From Viscum album (Eukaryota; Streptophyta; Magnoliopsida; Santalales; Viscaceae): a stretch of 64,000 nucleotides of DNA. Each line of letters starts with the position of its first letter. The first letter of the stretch is position 1. Below are positions 34,986 to 46,970 of the stretch, piece by piece. The notes beneath the pieces are model-generated. The model was not told the DNA's origin, made no database searches, and was given only the letters and a program-made list of their open reading frames with translations. Made by a program: the position numbers and the translations under genes. The stretch is taken from the NCBI GenBank assembly GCA_963277665.1, contig OY728152.1:1181920357-1181984356 (forward strand). Reading direction: 5' to 3'.

Positions 34986-36192
34986 TCCCCCCTTAAATAA
35001 ATAACATCCAAAATTTTTAAAATATTAGTTACTAATAAAATTATTCAATGGCCTCTAAAAGATATATAAAACTCAATATAAAATTTCGAATGAGGTGTCA
35101 TCCTTAATATCTTACGTATGAATATGAAACAATTTTTTCCCACCATGTTAAGTGAACACTAAATTTATCTATATACTCTTTTTAAAGACACAAAGTATCT
35201 TCCATTTCATTGAATACATATCATTGGGTTTAAAGAAATTAAAAAAATTAAAGAGATTGAATTTTCTTCCTTTTATCATCTTTATCACCTAAGATTCCAT
35301 GTGACTTCACCTGTATCTTTATTGGTATTTTTGGGATTTATAATATGTTAATTTAGTTCATCGTAATTCATGATATCCCATTTTTCAGAATCACAGTGGT
35401 TTTATGTCTAGATCCTATCCCCTTAGGTTGATTTTTGGGAAAATCATTGCACTTTCCATGTTATTTGTTTTCAACTTGGTTCTAACAGGTTTCAACCGTT
35501 ATGATTAAAAGTATTTAATTAAGAGTGATGAACCACAAGAGAATTATTATATGATTAAAACTAAACCTTATAATATATAAGCCTTAAAAATTATCCTTTA
35601 GTTCAACCAAAATCACTATCGATTCTATCTAAGTTTTTGAGGTTGGTTTCTCCTCTACAAATTATCCAAATTCGTTATCATAATAAATCATTGAAAATGG
35701 AAGGTAAATACAATATCATTAACAAAATAATATCCCATTGTAGTGTAAAACAAGGTGTATATTCACAACTCATTATCAAGAACTAGGTGATGATTGAGTT
35801 AATACCCACTCCCCCATTTTCAGTGTTATTACCCATAGGTATATTTGTTTTGAATCCTACATCCATTTATAGAATCTAGATTGGGATGTAATCTCTAGAA
35901 AAACCAAATAAAATCTACATTACAAAAACATCAGGATAATGTCGTACATATATAATTCTATCTTAGATTTATCCCTATGGTTTTCAGTAATATTTTCTTA
36001 TCCTAATCCCAAATAAAATTTGTGTCATTGTGTTAATATAATATCGCATACTATTTTAAAGGGTTACTTAAAACATTGAAATTATGATCAACCATAACTT
36101 ATCAATCTTTAAAAAAAGTTATAACTTTGAAATTACCCTCAACCTATTACATCATAATATCTAATGTTATCTAAATCCTATTTGATACTAAT
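34986..36192 (-). other. Interior of element E, no coding visible
   Basis: On the minus strand it begins with a primer site TAGTATCAAATAGG (36190-36177), 2 bp after the LTR. A leader follows, whose part at about 35910-35790 resembles the conserved leader of A (ATACCTATGGGTAA corresponds to GTACCTAGGGGTAA). It ends in a TTTAAGGGGGGA polypurine tract at about 34996-34986. I see no gag zinc knuckle, protease, RT or integrase. The element must have relied on proteins made elsewhere. Confidence 0.7.
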
Positions 36193-39100
36193 TGATGTTC
36201 CCCAAACTTACACTTCCAAATTAAATTCCTAATACACAAACATTACATCATAGATTTGGTACTAACTGTATATTACCAGACATAACTAATCATTAATTAC
36301 AAGAAATAAAACTAATATTTCATTACATACATTCCCAAAAAAATTAGGTTTCTTCTTTAGATAATTAGGGAAAATCATATAATAATAATTCTCATATTTT
36401 TCTTAATAAATAGAATTATTTTCCATTGTATAAGAAACTAATTAATCCAAAATAATTATTTAATATCTCCTATAAAATTTCCTCATAATATATCATGAAA
36501 GATATATCATGTGTATTACATTTCTTCATAACCTGATTGAATAGAACCACATGAATGGGTGAACACAACCACCCAGCAAGGGTAAACATAAAATATGACA
36601 ATAATATATCATAAGAATGTATAAGATGAGAATTAATATTATGGAAGGAATAAATAATGAAAAATAATGCCCTAAATGAAAGAAAATTTAAAGAAAAATA
36701 TATCCCTGGATAATATTAGAATTGAAATGATCATATGGTTAATAATAACTTGTTCCTTATTTCTAAAATACCTAACATCATACAACTAATTAAATATAAT
36801 AATTCAAGAACCGTGAACATAAAAATCATGATCTTACCATCAAATAAATATTTTATTCTAGGTAGGTATACACAAAAATTCCCAAAAATATTAGTCTCAT
36901 GATACCTACTGATGCATCAGGGGGATTTATAATATTGGGCTCCACCCACAACTTATTCTTAACAAATTATTCGTTATATGATATAATTACTAAACAATAC
37001 ATAATACTCTAAGACAATAATCATTGATATAGGATTAAAAACACACAAGACAACAATACTTTCCCCATATTCAATAAAAGTAATAAAATGATCATAAAAT
37101 ATATAAATAAAGAACGTGTGTGGTTGAAAATTACATAGCCATCTTTCATGAGTATCCACAAAATATTTATATAAAAATAGAAAATATATTGATTTTAAAT
37201 AGTTCTCGAATCAATAAATAAAAAAAATTATGTAATTACCAATCAATAAAAAATGTACTGAGTAATTATATATAGTTAGGTGTATAATTTACCTAATCAA
37301 TCATTGTATAACTTCAAGATGAAAACCCCTCTATCAGAGGAATAAAAAATAGAGTATTAACAAACAAAAAGTCATTATAAGAGAAGTTATACCTACTCAA
37401 GTTGGATGGGTAGGAAATAAAACGATTGGGATGGATCATATAATTAATAAAAAATAACATTAAAAAATCAATATAGAGAAAGAATTTGGATGGTTGAAAT
37501 ATAATATATCCTCAGTTTGACTAAGAAAAATCATAATGATGTTTACATTGATGAATAAAATCATTGTAAAAGAATTATTCAAAAGATATCACATAAGATG
37601 GGTTCAATAAATATAATTGATTAATACCCAAGTTCAAACCTTCAAATTATATATATATATTTATCAAGGGAAAAATAATGTATCATAAATCCCATGACTG
37701 TAAATCTTTTTGAACATGAAAATCAATATATAGGGGAAAACATAAAAAATATTATAGAAAACATTTCTATAATTGATATAAAAAACATACACATCATTTT
37801 AAAAATTATAATATATAATGTCTAAGTGATTGATTTATATTTTTTTTGAAAGAATATGACATAATTTATCCTCTATAATGACATAATGTTTATTATAGGA
37901 TATGTGGATATAATGATAAAACTATTGATAATAAAATTAAATGATCTTTTTTATTACTTTCAAAACAACCTTGTTTAAAACCAACATTGTAACAAGTGTA
38001 AATTTCTTCTTGATATTAATTGACCAATAATAGGGCTATAAAATAACTAATGAAAAATAGTAGGGTGTGGGGACCGAATAGTAAAATATCCATGATCAAT
38101 ATTATAATTTATAACTCAAATAAATGAGAATTGATCTATCAATATCCTTTACGAGAAACGTACTCTGTAATTTAAGAATTAATTGAAAAGGTTTTATATG
38201 GTAGGATATTAAATCTGCATAAAATAATGATAGAATACATTATAATACAATTAATCATATATTCTATCCAACTTATATGAAATTTGTTTAATATAATGTT
38301 GATAACTCAATGAATGAAATATTAATTACCAAAAATACTTACTACTTCTGTAAGTAATGAATCAATAGTTATTTCAAAAGGAGTATATGATTTGGATTAG
38401 TATACACCATGAAATAAATAAATTATGATAATAATACGTCCCTGGGTAGTAATAACACAATTAAAGGAAATTATGATGCACAAAATGTATCATTTCTTAA
38501 AGAATACAAATTTTGACCAAGAAAACCATTACAACCAATGATATTTTTTAGTCAAGAACCCTTAAAGTATTTGATTTCAAATAGAATAGTAAATAACATG
38601 AATAATGAAACTATAATGATAAAAAAACATTAAATGGGATGTATATACATCATTCCAAATAAAAAATGGGTATAATAAGAACTTTTCCGTAAGTAATTCA
38701 AATTTGAGATAAGAAACCCTTACCATTTTCGTGATTCATTTTGGGAATGTGATTAACATCCTAAATAATATAATTATCTTTATTAGGTACATTATTAGGA
38801 AAAATATTAAAATATATCTCAATTTATATAAATTTTTTTATTATTAATTGTTTATTGTTTTATAATTTTCTGTTATTCTTGTGTTACTGTTGAATTTGAG
38901 TTGGCTTATTTTGGAGATTTTATAAATTAATGATGGTAATTTAATTATAATTAAAATACTTAATATAAAAATTTTATAAATAATACAATATTTTTTAATA
39001 AATTATAATAATATTAGGGATTATTTTCCAATAATTATATATGGTAGAGGTTTATAACACTGTTTATGTAGGTAGTCAAATCAACACCAAATATGAACAT

Positions 39101-41220
39101 CTTACATCCCAATGGGTGAGTATGGTGAATGAAATTTATAGTATAATTATAATAGTATAATATTGATAATATTTAAAAGTTTATTTTCTTGTGATTCATA
39201 TTTAATATGGTTCGGATAAATATATATACTGAAGATGGATAATTATAAATGTTACTTTATGGATGTGGTAGTCCTCACAATACACGATTTATGTTATTTT
39301 ATTTTTCTTAGTTGATGTAAGGGTAATAAATAATTGGGTTTACATTAATATTATAATAATTAATTATAATAATTATATTTATTTATTTGTATTACAATCA
39401 TTAGTATAGTTTTGGAGGATAAATACTATGAATAAATGATAAGGAGCAAGCAACACACTATTGTACCCTAAACTATATCTTGAAAGTATCAAGGGAAATG
39501 AAGGGATTAAGCCATATTTTGATAACATGGGGAAAATAAAATTTATATTGGGTTATATGAGGATAAAATTTCAATTTTTTGGAATTAATTCAATTTATTG
39601 GTTGTGGAATGAAGGGGTATAGCCCTTCCCCTTTGTAAGTGACAATAAAAGAACTTTTGGGAATACCATTAAATTTTTAATGATATCATTACACATTTCA
39701 GGGGTAAATGACTATAAAAGTTATAAATAATGAAATATTGGAAGTAATTGGGTAGATAAACCATCAAAACATTATTTTTATACATGTTTTAAATATGTTT
39801 CAACCCTTTTGACACATTATTTTTTACATTTCACCATTTTTGGTATTTACCATGGTAATTATTTTTTACCCTTGTTTAAATTTTAATAAAAATATTAGGT
39901 AGTTATTATAACCATATTTTGATGTAATAAACCTAAATTTGTCCTATATATAGTCTTATTTAATTTATATATATTATAAATAAAATTTAAATAAAAATAT
40001 TTAATATATAAAATTATGCTTCATATAAAAAAAATATTTTCTCAGAATAAAGTGTTATTAATATTTTTATGTATTGATTTAAACATTAAGGGTTAGTAAT
40101 TTTTTCAAATATATTGTAAATTTTTTTATTAACTTCAGTTTTTTTAAGATATTAATTTACATTATTAGAAAAAATTACACAATATTAATAAAACAATTAT
40201 TAGAAAATAAAAATTTTACCATTATCATGGTCATTTAATTTAGTCATAATAATCATGATTTTATAAAAAAAAATTAAATTTATCTTATTAAGTATCATGA
40301 TAATATTTTTATAAAATAGTAAATCCATTTTTTGATTTATTTTCTATTGTTGAATAAAATTAATTTTTCAATATTAGGGAATAACTTATTTTATATATTA
40401 AAATATTACTCATGTTCCCAAAATGATATATGTTGGTGAAAAAAAATACATCATTGTGATTTTTCAATGATGAATTTTACATGTATATTTATATATATAA
40501 ATTTTTCATTTATACAAAACGTTTTGAAAAACAACTGAGTAATTCTTGTATTAGGATAATGTCACAAAATTAATTGTTTTGGAAAAATTGTTATTTCTCC
40601 AACATTTTCATAAAAAATATTTTAGAAAAATACCTAAAATTAATCTATAGTTATTATTTGAATGATGAATCTAAATATTATTTTTTTCAAGTTAAAATTA
40701 TAAAATATATTAATTTAACTATTATGTTAAATTGTTAAATATAAATAAAAAATATTTTTATATGGAAAATGACTCTTTAGGACACAATCAATTATTTTTA
40801 TTATCTTTTATCATTTAATAATTAGTGTAAAAAAATTATTTATATAAATATATTTTACCATTATTTAATCATAATTTTATTTTTATTAAAAAACCATTTC
40901 AGATAACATAAAATGTTAGTTAAAAAACACAATTCCACTAATAAAATGATCTTATTAATAGTTTTAGCTATATGAATTGAATTTCATTCAAATAAAAATT
41001 ATCCATAACTTTATTTACATAAATATTTCATAAATATGATACTCCTATTCGTTAATGAAGATTCAGTGGCTTTGTTTTAGTGGTCATTCCTAAATATTTT
41101 TATTTTATTGAAGTATATCAATGTTTCCTTTATGTTTGGTGTTGCATGTGAAACAATCTATAAAACAAATTATCCCATATAATGGAAATAATATTTTTAG
41201 ATACTGAAGGTGTTTTTTCA
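36193..41220 (-). repeat. 5' LTR of element E (5028 bp)
   Basis: On the minus strand it starts TGAAAAAACACC at 41220 and ends ACATCA at 36193, directly before the primer site. Landmarks are the decayed TATA region (39638), donor position TAGG/GTACAAT at 39467/39466, the TCGTGTATTGTGAGGACTACC block near 39285, GTATCATGAGAC near 36900, a TTCACCC version of the CTCAC box near 36557, and acceptor TTCAATCAG/GTTATGAAG at 36533/36532. Confidence 0.85.
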
Positions 41221-41600
41221 TGTTGGTTCGCAATGACTAATTTATATATTGGATGTCATCAAATTTAATTGAATAATGAGGATATCCCAAATATAGCTTT
41301 TAAATGTCGTTATGGGTGTTATGATTTCATTTTTATGTTGTTCAATGTTATGACTTCTCCATCCATGTTCATGGGGATTTTTATTTTTTTATTTCATGGA
41401 TTTCTATATTAGTTCATGGATTTTTTAATCATTGGAGTCCTCATATTTATTTTTTCAACACCATGAAGAGAATCTAGGAGATTTTTTGGGTGTTTTTTGG
41501 CATCATTAATAATTTTAAACGCTATAAAATTTTGGATTTTGGGCAAGGGAGGTCAATTTCTTGGTGTATGTGGTTTCGCTGTTTGGAGTATCTATATATA
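41221..41600 (+). pseudogene. pol: Element H reverse transcriptase, continuation after E
   Basis: The plus frame from 41221 reads CWFAMTNLYIGCHQI-stop, then NNEDIPNIAFKCRYGCYDF and MTSPSMFM. This continues exactly where the fragment at 19501-19653 stops: the palm segment D-L-x-S-G-Y-H-Q-I, then E-D-I-P-K-T-A-F and the N-A-P-x-x-F-M helix. The catalytic F-I-D-D region (about 41415-41455) has lost both aspartates. A frame change then leads to HHEENLGDFL and FGFWAREVNFLVYVVS (41531-41578), equal to the E-F-W-L-x-x-V-x-F-L-G-H motif. The two fragments are one gene split by 21.6 kb. Confidence 0.88.
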
Positions 41601-41779
41601 CATCGAATTTTTATGTACATATTTCTTTATTATCCACTAAAAATCATAGTGGTGTGGATATTACATGGTATTATAAGCTATTTCATGACATTCATACATT
41701 AATTTTTTCTGATTAATATACCTAATCCAGATTTAACCAGGAATGATAATGAATTTTTACATAATATATTGTTATTTTA

Positions 41780-41945
41780 TAATTTTAATTATTTAATGGA
41801 GAAAAAATATAGTGTTTTGATTTTTCATTTTCTAGATGGGGGAATTGCGTTTGAGTTGCATTGTGATTCTTCAAGTCTTGGATTGGTTTGTGTTTTCATG
41901 TAGACACACCTATTTCCTCATAAATTATGATTATTTATTGAACTA
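41780..41945 (+). pseudogene. pol: Element H RNase H fragment
   Basis: From 41835 the frame reads DGGIAFELHCDSSSLGLV followed by CVFM and a stop. This is the first active-site segment of gypsy RNase H (x-C-D-A-S-x-x-G-L-G-C-V-L-M-Q); the aspartate is kept. The following E-K-N-Y-P-T-H-D-L-E-L segment is only faintly recognisable to about 41945. The distance from the RT end fits normal gypsy pol. No integrase of this element follows; other relics on the opposite strand begin near 42700. Confidence 0.75.
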
Positions 41946-42690
41946 AAGTGTTTATTTACCTTGCCTTTATTTTTTTTACCTTGTCCCTTTCATAACATAT
42001 ACTAAACATTAGTAGTTTTTGTGTTTTTTATTTTTAGTCAATATAAATTATAAACTAGAGTGATTAGATGGGAAGTAGAAATGTACTGAGGAAGAAAATT
42101 TTAATCTCTATTATTTGATAGAAAATCATTAATATCATGATACCACTTTTTAAAACCAATAAATGCTTTTTTGATGAGTAAAAATTATTATAGAGGAAAA
42201 TACACAACATTTTTATGGTTAATCCTTCTCATGAACATCCTACATCAATTTATTCTTTTTGAGTTCCTTAAAAATAAATAAGGGAATATAACATTTTGAG
42301 TAAATAAAAATAAAAATATTAACTAAATACTATAAGCCTATAGTAGAAAAGTCAATACAGGAATTAATAATAGTGAATTGATAACTCCATGTAGTCCGTA
42401 GACAAACCTCAATAAGAAATTATTTTCAAATACCATCTTTTATTTATGAAATAGACATCGCCTTTCTTATTCCAATAAAATACTAGATATAGTGAACACA
42501 TAATCCATGAATAAAATAAGGGAATGTGGTTTGTTTTCTTATACATTAATCTTTTATAGGAAGCAGATGTCCAATATGAAACAATCAATGTTTTAATAGA
42601 TTTTCAGAAATTCATTTAACATTTTTCTTCACAACTTGTGGTCCATTATTTTATTCAATCACATTATTTGATTTATTGGGAAGATCATTA
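41946..42690. other. AT-rich stretch, nothing identified
   Basis: Integrase of element H would be expected here but I cannot see it on the plus strand. The minus strand may hold decayed continuation of the coding relic at 42700-43130. Confidence 0.4.
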
Positions 42691-42699
42691 CCATGTTTG

Positions 42700-43130
42700 T
42701 GTCATACTTTGATCAATCAGGTCCTTGTCTTCATCTTTTAATCCCATTGAACCTTAAATAAAAGAGAATCAAATTCATTAATGTTAGCTTCATCATCATT
42801 AGTTTCTGATTCTCATTCGTATAACTTATTTGACTCATTGATCTTCCAACCTTTGGTGTATTTAAGGAGATAAAATTCTCTAATTTAACATTCTTCTTTA
42901 GGGAAGTTACTCTTCTCATATAATTTAATATACAACTATTGTTATCTTTTTGTAGGGGAAAGCTTATTCAAGTCTTGATCCTCTAAAAAATATGTTTTAC
43001 AGTTAATATATCTAGTAAAATCGATATCAAATTCTTCACCATAATCAAACATCATAGGTAAAATCGACGCATTTCCTAGATCACATAACTATTTACCCAA
43101 AGCATTTTTATGATCACCAAATGCTAGTGA
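42700..43130 (-). pseudogene. Unidentified coding relic
   Basis: On the minus strand the translation has the amino-acid mix of a real protein rather than of AT-rich noise: KNALGK-stop-LCDLGNAS, ILPMMFDYGEEFDIDF, CKTYFLEDQDLNKLSPTK, then after a frame change ESETNDDEANINEFDSLL. LCDLG-x-A-S-I recalls the L-C-D-L-G-A-S-I protease phrase of Athila/Tat gypsy elements, but the continuation does not fit, so family and function remain open. Several stops and at least one frameshift show that it is dead. It could belong to the same minus-strand element as the gag at 46300-46970 (K), or be an exon of an unrelated gene. Confidence 0.4.
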
Positions 43131-46100
43131 CAAGATCTGAGGGTATCAAATTTTACAATTTTTTAGTGGTTTTACCATGTAAATCACATAAACCATGTCT
43201 TATACTCTACAAAAAATCATGGAAATATATATCCATAAATTGGAAATTCATTTACATGATTAAATAGATACAATTAATGAAATCCATCCATAAATAATAT
43301 ATATAAATATATGTAATATCATAACACTCATATGAATTTATTTTTTAAAAATTTAAAAAGATTTGAAGAAGTATTGAATTAATAGGATGAACCTAAATAG
43401 GAAAATTAAGGATGAAGAGTTAAATATTAAACATTTCTTAAATTGATCCAATAATCCAATAGGATAGAATAATATTCCACCATGTGAGTCAATTTTTCCA
43501 CCAACAATCACCATAAACCTAAATTTCCAAGTAAGAAAGAAATAAACCCAACGTGGGTGTTGATACCTATATAAAACGTGGAGAATATATTCCCAATAAA
43601 GTGAGGAAGTATGGTGTGATCCAATGACCAATAAAATACATGTGAGAAAGTATAAAATTCATTTTATAGGGAAATTGAAACACTAGTTTTAAATTAATGA
43701 GTATCAAATGGTTTACTTTTACATTTACATTATTTGAAAAAATATTACACTTGAAAAGTTACACTATCAATGAATTTTCCTTTATAAAACATATATCATG
43801 TGCTAGTTTTATATTTATTAAATAGTTTTCTTATGGTTCTATAATCACTACCAAATTCACTATGAACTAGATTCATCATGAGTATAACACAATAGCCAAG
43901 TCAAAAATCAATATCTAGCTACAATTCAGTGCATAATCTCAACTAGAGTAACACCCATATCTTGATTTACTACGTTTTTATTCTTTGTTTTTCCATTAAA
44001 CTAGATAAAGGTGGTGGGCCATATCTATCATCCAAGAGTCACAAAAACATTTCAAAAAAACAAAAAATATTTAAATACAACACTATCCATCCCACATTCA
44101 ATACCCATTTACAAATATCCCCTTCCAATATTCACAAGTATAAATAGTATATATGACTATCTCTCGACATTCCCAATAATAAAAAAATGGAAAACAAGTG
44201 GGATATCTATGTTTATAGCTAAACAGTATTGAAATATTTTTAGATGAGGTTCTTAATGGCCCTTTAGTTTTATGTGAGTAATCCTACACATTGAATCCCT
44301 TTTTCAAAGGACACTTTGAAGAATGAAGATAATCTTACTATAATATAAATTACATGAAATGAGAAAAAAACCAATTAGTGAAACCATTAAAAATTTCCAT
44401 AGATTAATCAAACCCTTTAATATTTAGAAATCCCAATGAAATATGAAACTCTAAAATTATTAAATCATTTTTTCTTTTAAACACCATATATAAATGATTC
44501 CTTTTATGAAAACTCATGATTTAAATTTTTTCAAAAATATTTTGTTTATAAAATTCAAATTTTGATGAAAATTAAATTAATTTTTTTAAATCCAACCATT
44601 ATGTAAAATGGAAATTAATTGATATTATGGAAATATTTTTAGCAATCTGATATAGTAATCATATATAATTTTTATCTAGGTTGAAATCAAATTTAAAATC
44701 TCAATCACTCAAGGTAATATGAAATTAAAGGACTAAAGTAGATCATATTCTTCAATGGATGTAATTATTTCACCATACAAAAATACTATATCTCTTTTCA
44801 GTAAGATAATGCACTCATTCCCTAGAAAACAAGAAATTCATTTCAAGACAGCCCCACTCATTATATTCTACCACCAAGACAACTATGGTTAGATAAAAAG
44901 GAAGAAATATGGAAATAAATAAGAAGATAATTATTGTGAATTATATATAAACCCTTAAATTTTTATTTTGATGAAAATTAATCAAGAGATCATAACACGA
45001 GGTGAGGATTAGTAAATGAATAAACTGGGGAAGGCCTCTACGATGGATGACCTTAATTTTTGAATAAAAGAGAGAAATAACCAATTAAAAACACCCCAAA
45101 TGTACAACCTATTCTCTATAGAGTGTGTTTCATATTTTATTTCTTTGATCTTATAAACTATGTGGTAATATTTTAATTGTTACTATAATAAAATTTTAGT
45201 ACGCTGTACACTTCTGCCATTGTATATACAAAACCATGGTGGAATTTTTATCCAGAGAAATGTAAAATGTTTTCATGTTTTCTACCCCCAAACAGATAAA
45301 ACTCTGGGTAATGGCAAATATAATAAATATACACACATCAAAGTGTCATTGGTGTATCAAAATTCTCCACACAGCTACACTTTATACTCTTAAAAATACA
45401 TCAATTATTTGAAAAAGAGGAAGTACAAGACTACCACATCTAAATCAAGGGTTCAATTTTATGATAACCCAATATAATTTGAAACAAATATGACCATCCT
45501 ATATCCCAATGGAAATATACCATGTGGACTCAATACTTATGGGTTAATGTCACACTTAAAATTCATCATTGATTATATAGAGATATGATCTAAGATAAAA
45601 CCATTTGAGAATGAGAATAAGGTTCATTCCATCCTTTGGGTCCATGTTGAATTTATAAATACCAATATATCATAACTTACAGGTTCATTATTAATATTAA
45701 GAAATTAGTATTAATAAAAAATAGAATAGAAACCAAAGGATCAAAGAAGGTTACATATACAACAATTCAGTAGCACATCCCAATCAAAACACATCGTGAA
45801 AGATAACTCGACCAGAATACCGATTCCACTGGGAGACTTACTGTAATTATCCTTACCATTCACTACTCTCATAAAGGGGAAAATGATGAGAATAATTCTA
45901 TTAGATTCACATACACTAATTTATGAATGAATAAAAAATGGAACAAACCAACGTCAAATGTCTTACAATTCTAAATTCCATAATAAAATTACTTCTTCGA
46001 AGATAATATGAAACTTGAGAAACATTAAAAAATGCACAATATCAACAGATTTTTCATCAATTACTGGAAAATTAAATTTGGTAAAAACAAATTTTTTAAT

Positions 46101-46290
46101 TTAATATTTAATAGGTATTCAAAATAAGGTACCCCAAATCCATGGTTCAACCCCTAATTCCAAGAACAGAAACAACACTATAGACTACTGCCTAGTTTTA
46201 TGTTTTGTATGAATCTTTTTCTTTTAACACATATGCATATTAAAATTCCTCAAAATTATTCTATGGTAATAACACTATTGATAGGCCCTC
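43131..46290. other. AT-rich stretch, nothing identified
   Basis: If element K has pol here on the minus strand, it is beyond recognition by eye. Short open frames at 43353-43631 (minus) and 43962-44232 (plus) match nothing I know. Confidence 0.4.
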
Positions 46291-46299
46291 ATAGTTTAT

Positions 46300-46970
46300 A
46301 GAAAATATATATTATTATTCCTATTGTTCTCACAATGATAACATGTTAATGACATCCTCTCTAGAGAAGTAGTGAGGACCGGTTGAAAAGATAATTTTTC
46401 ATTGTCCACACCTTCCTCCTCTGACTTCTATATCTTTCTATACACTGTGGTAATATCATCACTACTAATTTCAGGTATAGTGGAGGCATTCCTAGTAGTT
46501 GGATTCATTTTTAAAACAATTTCAATGATGATAGACTTATTAATATCCTCCTTATATATAGTAAGGACACACTAAAACACCACTAAATGTTTTTAGAAAC
46601 ATGCCACATAAAAATAAAAAATCCTTCCTCGGATTATTAACAACATAAATTGTGAAGAATTTAACTTGTCTAGTTAAAAAATCTCCATAATGGTCCACTA
46701 ATTTATCCCTTTGTAAAAACCAAAAAATTATAATGTATTCTCCATTATTACCTCCTCCAAATAGTACCACCCGATGAATGAATCCTTGAAGTATCCTCAT
46801 GACATATTCTTAGATAGCCAGACATGACCAATTATATAGCCCCACTCCAGACATTATCATATGAATAGAGAGAAAATAAACATTTCACTAGAGGTTTCAG
46901 GAGACCCTAAAAAATCAAATATTGTTTTGACCCTATCTAGATATTACTTCACCTCTACAGTTCCTTAATC
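46300..46970 (-). pseudogene. gag: gag relic of minus-strand gypsy element K
   Basis: From about 46968 downwards the minus-strand frame reads GTVEVK-stop-YLDRVKTIFDF, LGSPETSSEMFIFSLF, GYFKDSFIGWYYLEEVI and FGFYKGIN. This follows the Ty3 capsid pattern A-E-x-W-L-x-x-x-x-x-x-F, then F-K-D-x-F-x-x-x-Y-Y-P-x-x-V. A frame change gives GDFLTRQVKFFTIYVVN (the R-F-T-E-L-S-R-F-A region). A charged linker (SEEEGVDNEK) and CYHCENNRN, the start of a zinc knuckle, follow at about 46330-46400. Multiple stops. Element C begins only about 280 bp upstream, so K's leader and LTR should lie beyond C's other end, outside the window. Confidence 0.65.

Larger units (their letters stand above)
19655..41220 (-). 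mobile_element. Element E: non-autonomous gypsy LTR element, minus strand, with B nested in it
   Basis: On the minus strand the order is 5' LTR (41220-36193), primer site (36190-36177), an interior of about 1.2 kb, a polypurine tract near 34990, then the 3' LTR (34985-30210, interrupted by element B, then 19903-19655). Without B the two LTRs come to about 5.03 and 5.03 kb, which supports the boundaries. It inserted into the RT gene of H. No coding sequence is visible in the interior. The LTRs share the TATA, donor, GTGCGTACG-like, TCATGAGA and acceptor landmarks with A, C and D. No clean target duplication remains. Confidence 0.85.

Noticed and set aside
46552..46800. 82-codon minus frame as a gene of its own
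   Set aside because: It is one frame of the broken gag of element K; the capsid motif continues in neighbouring frames.
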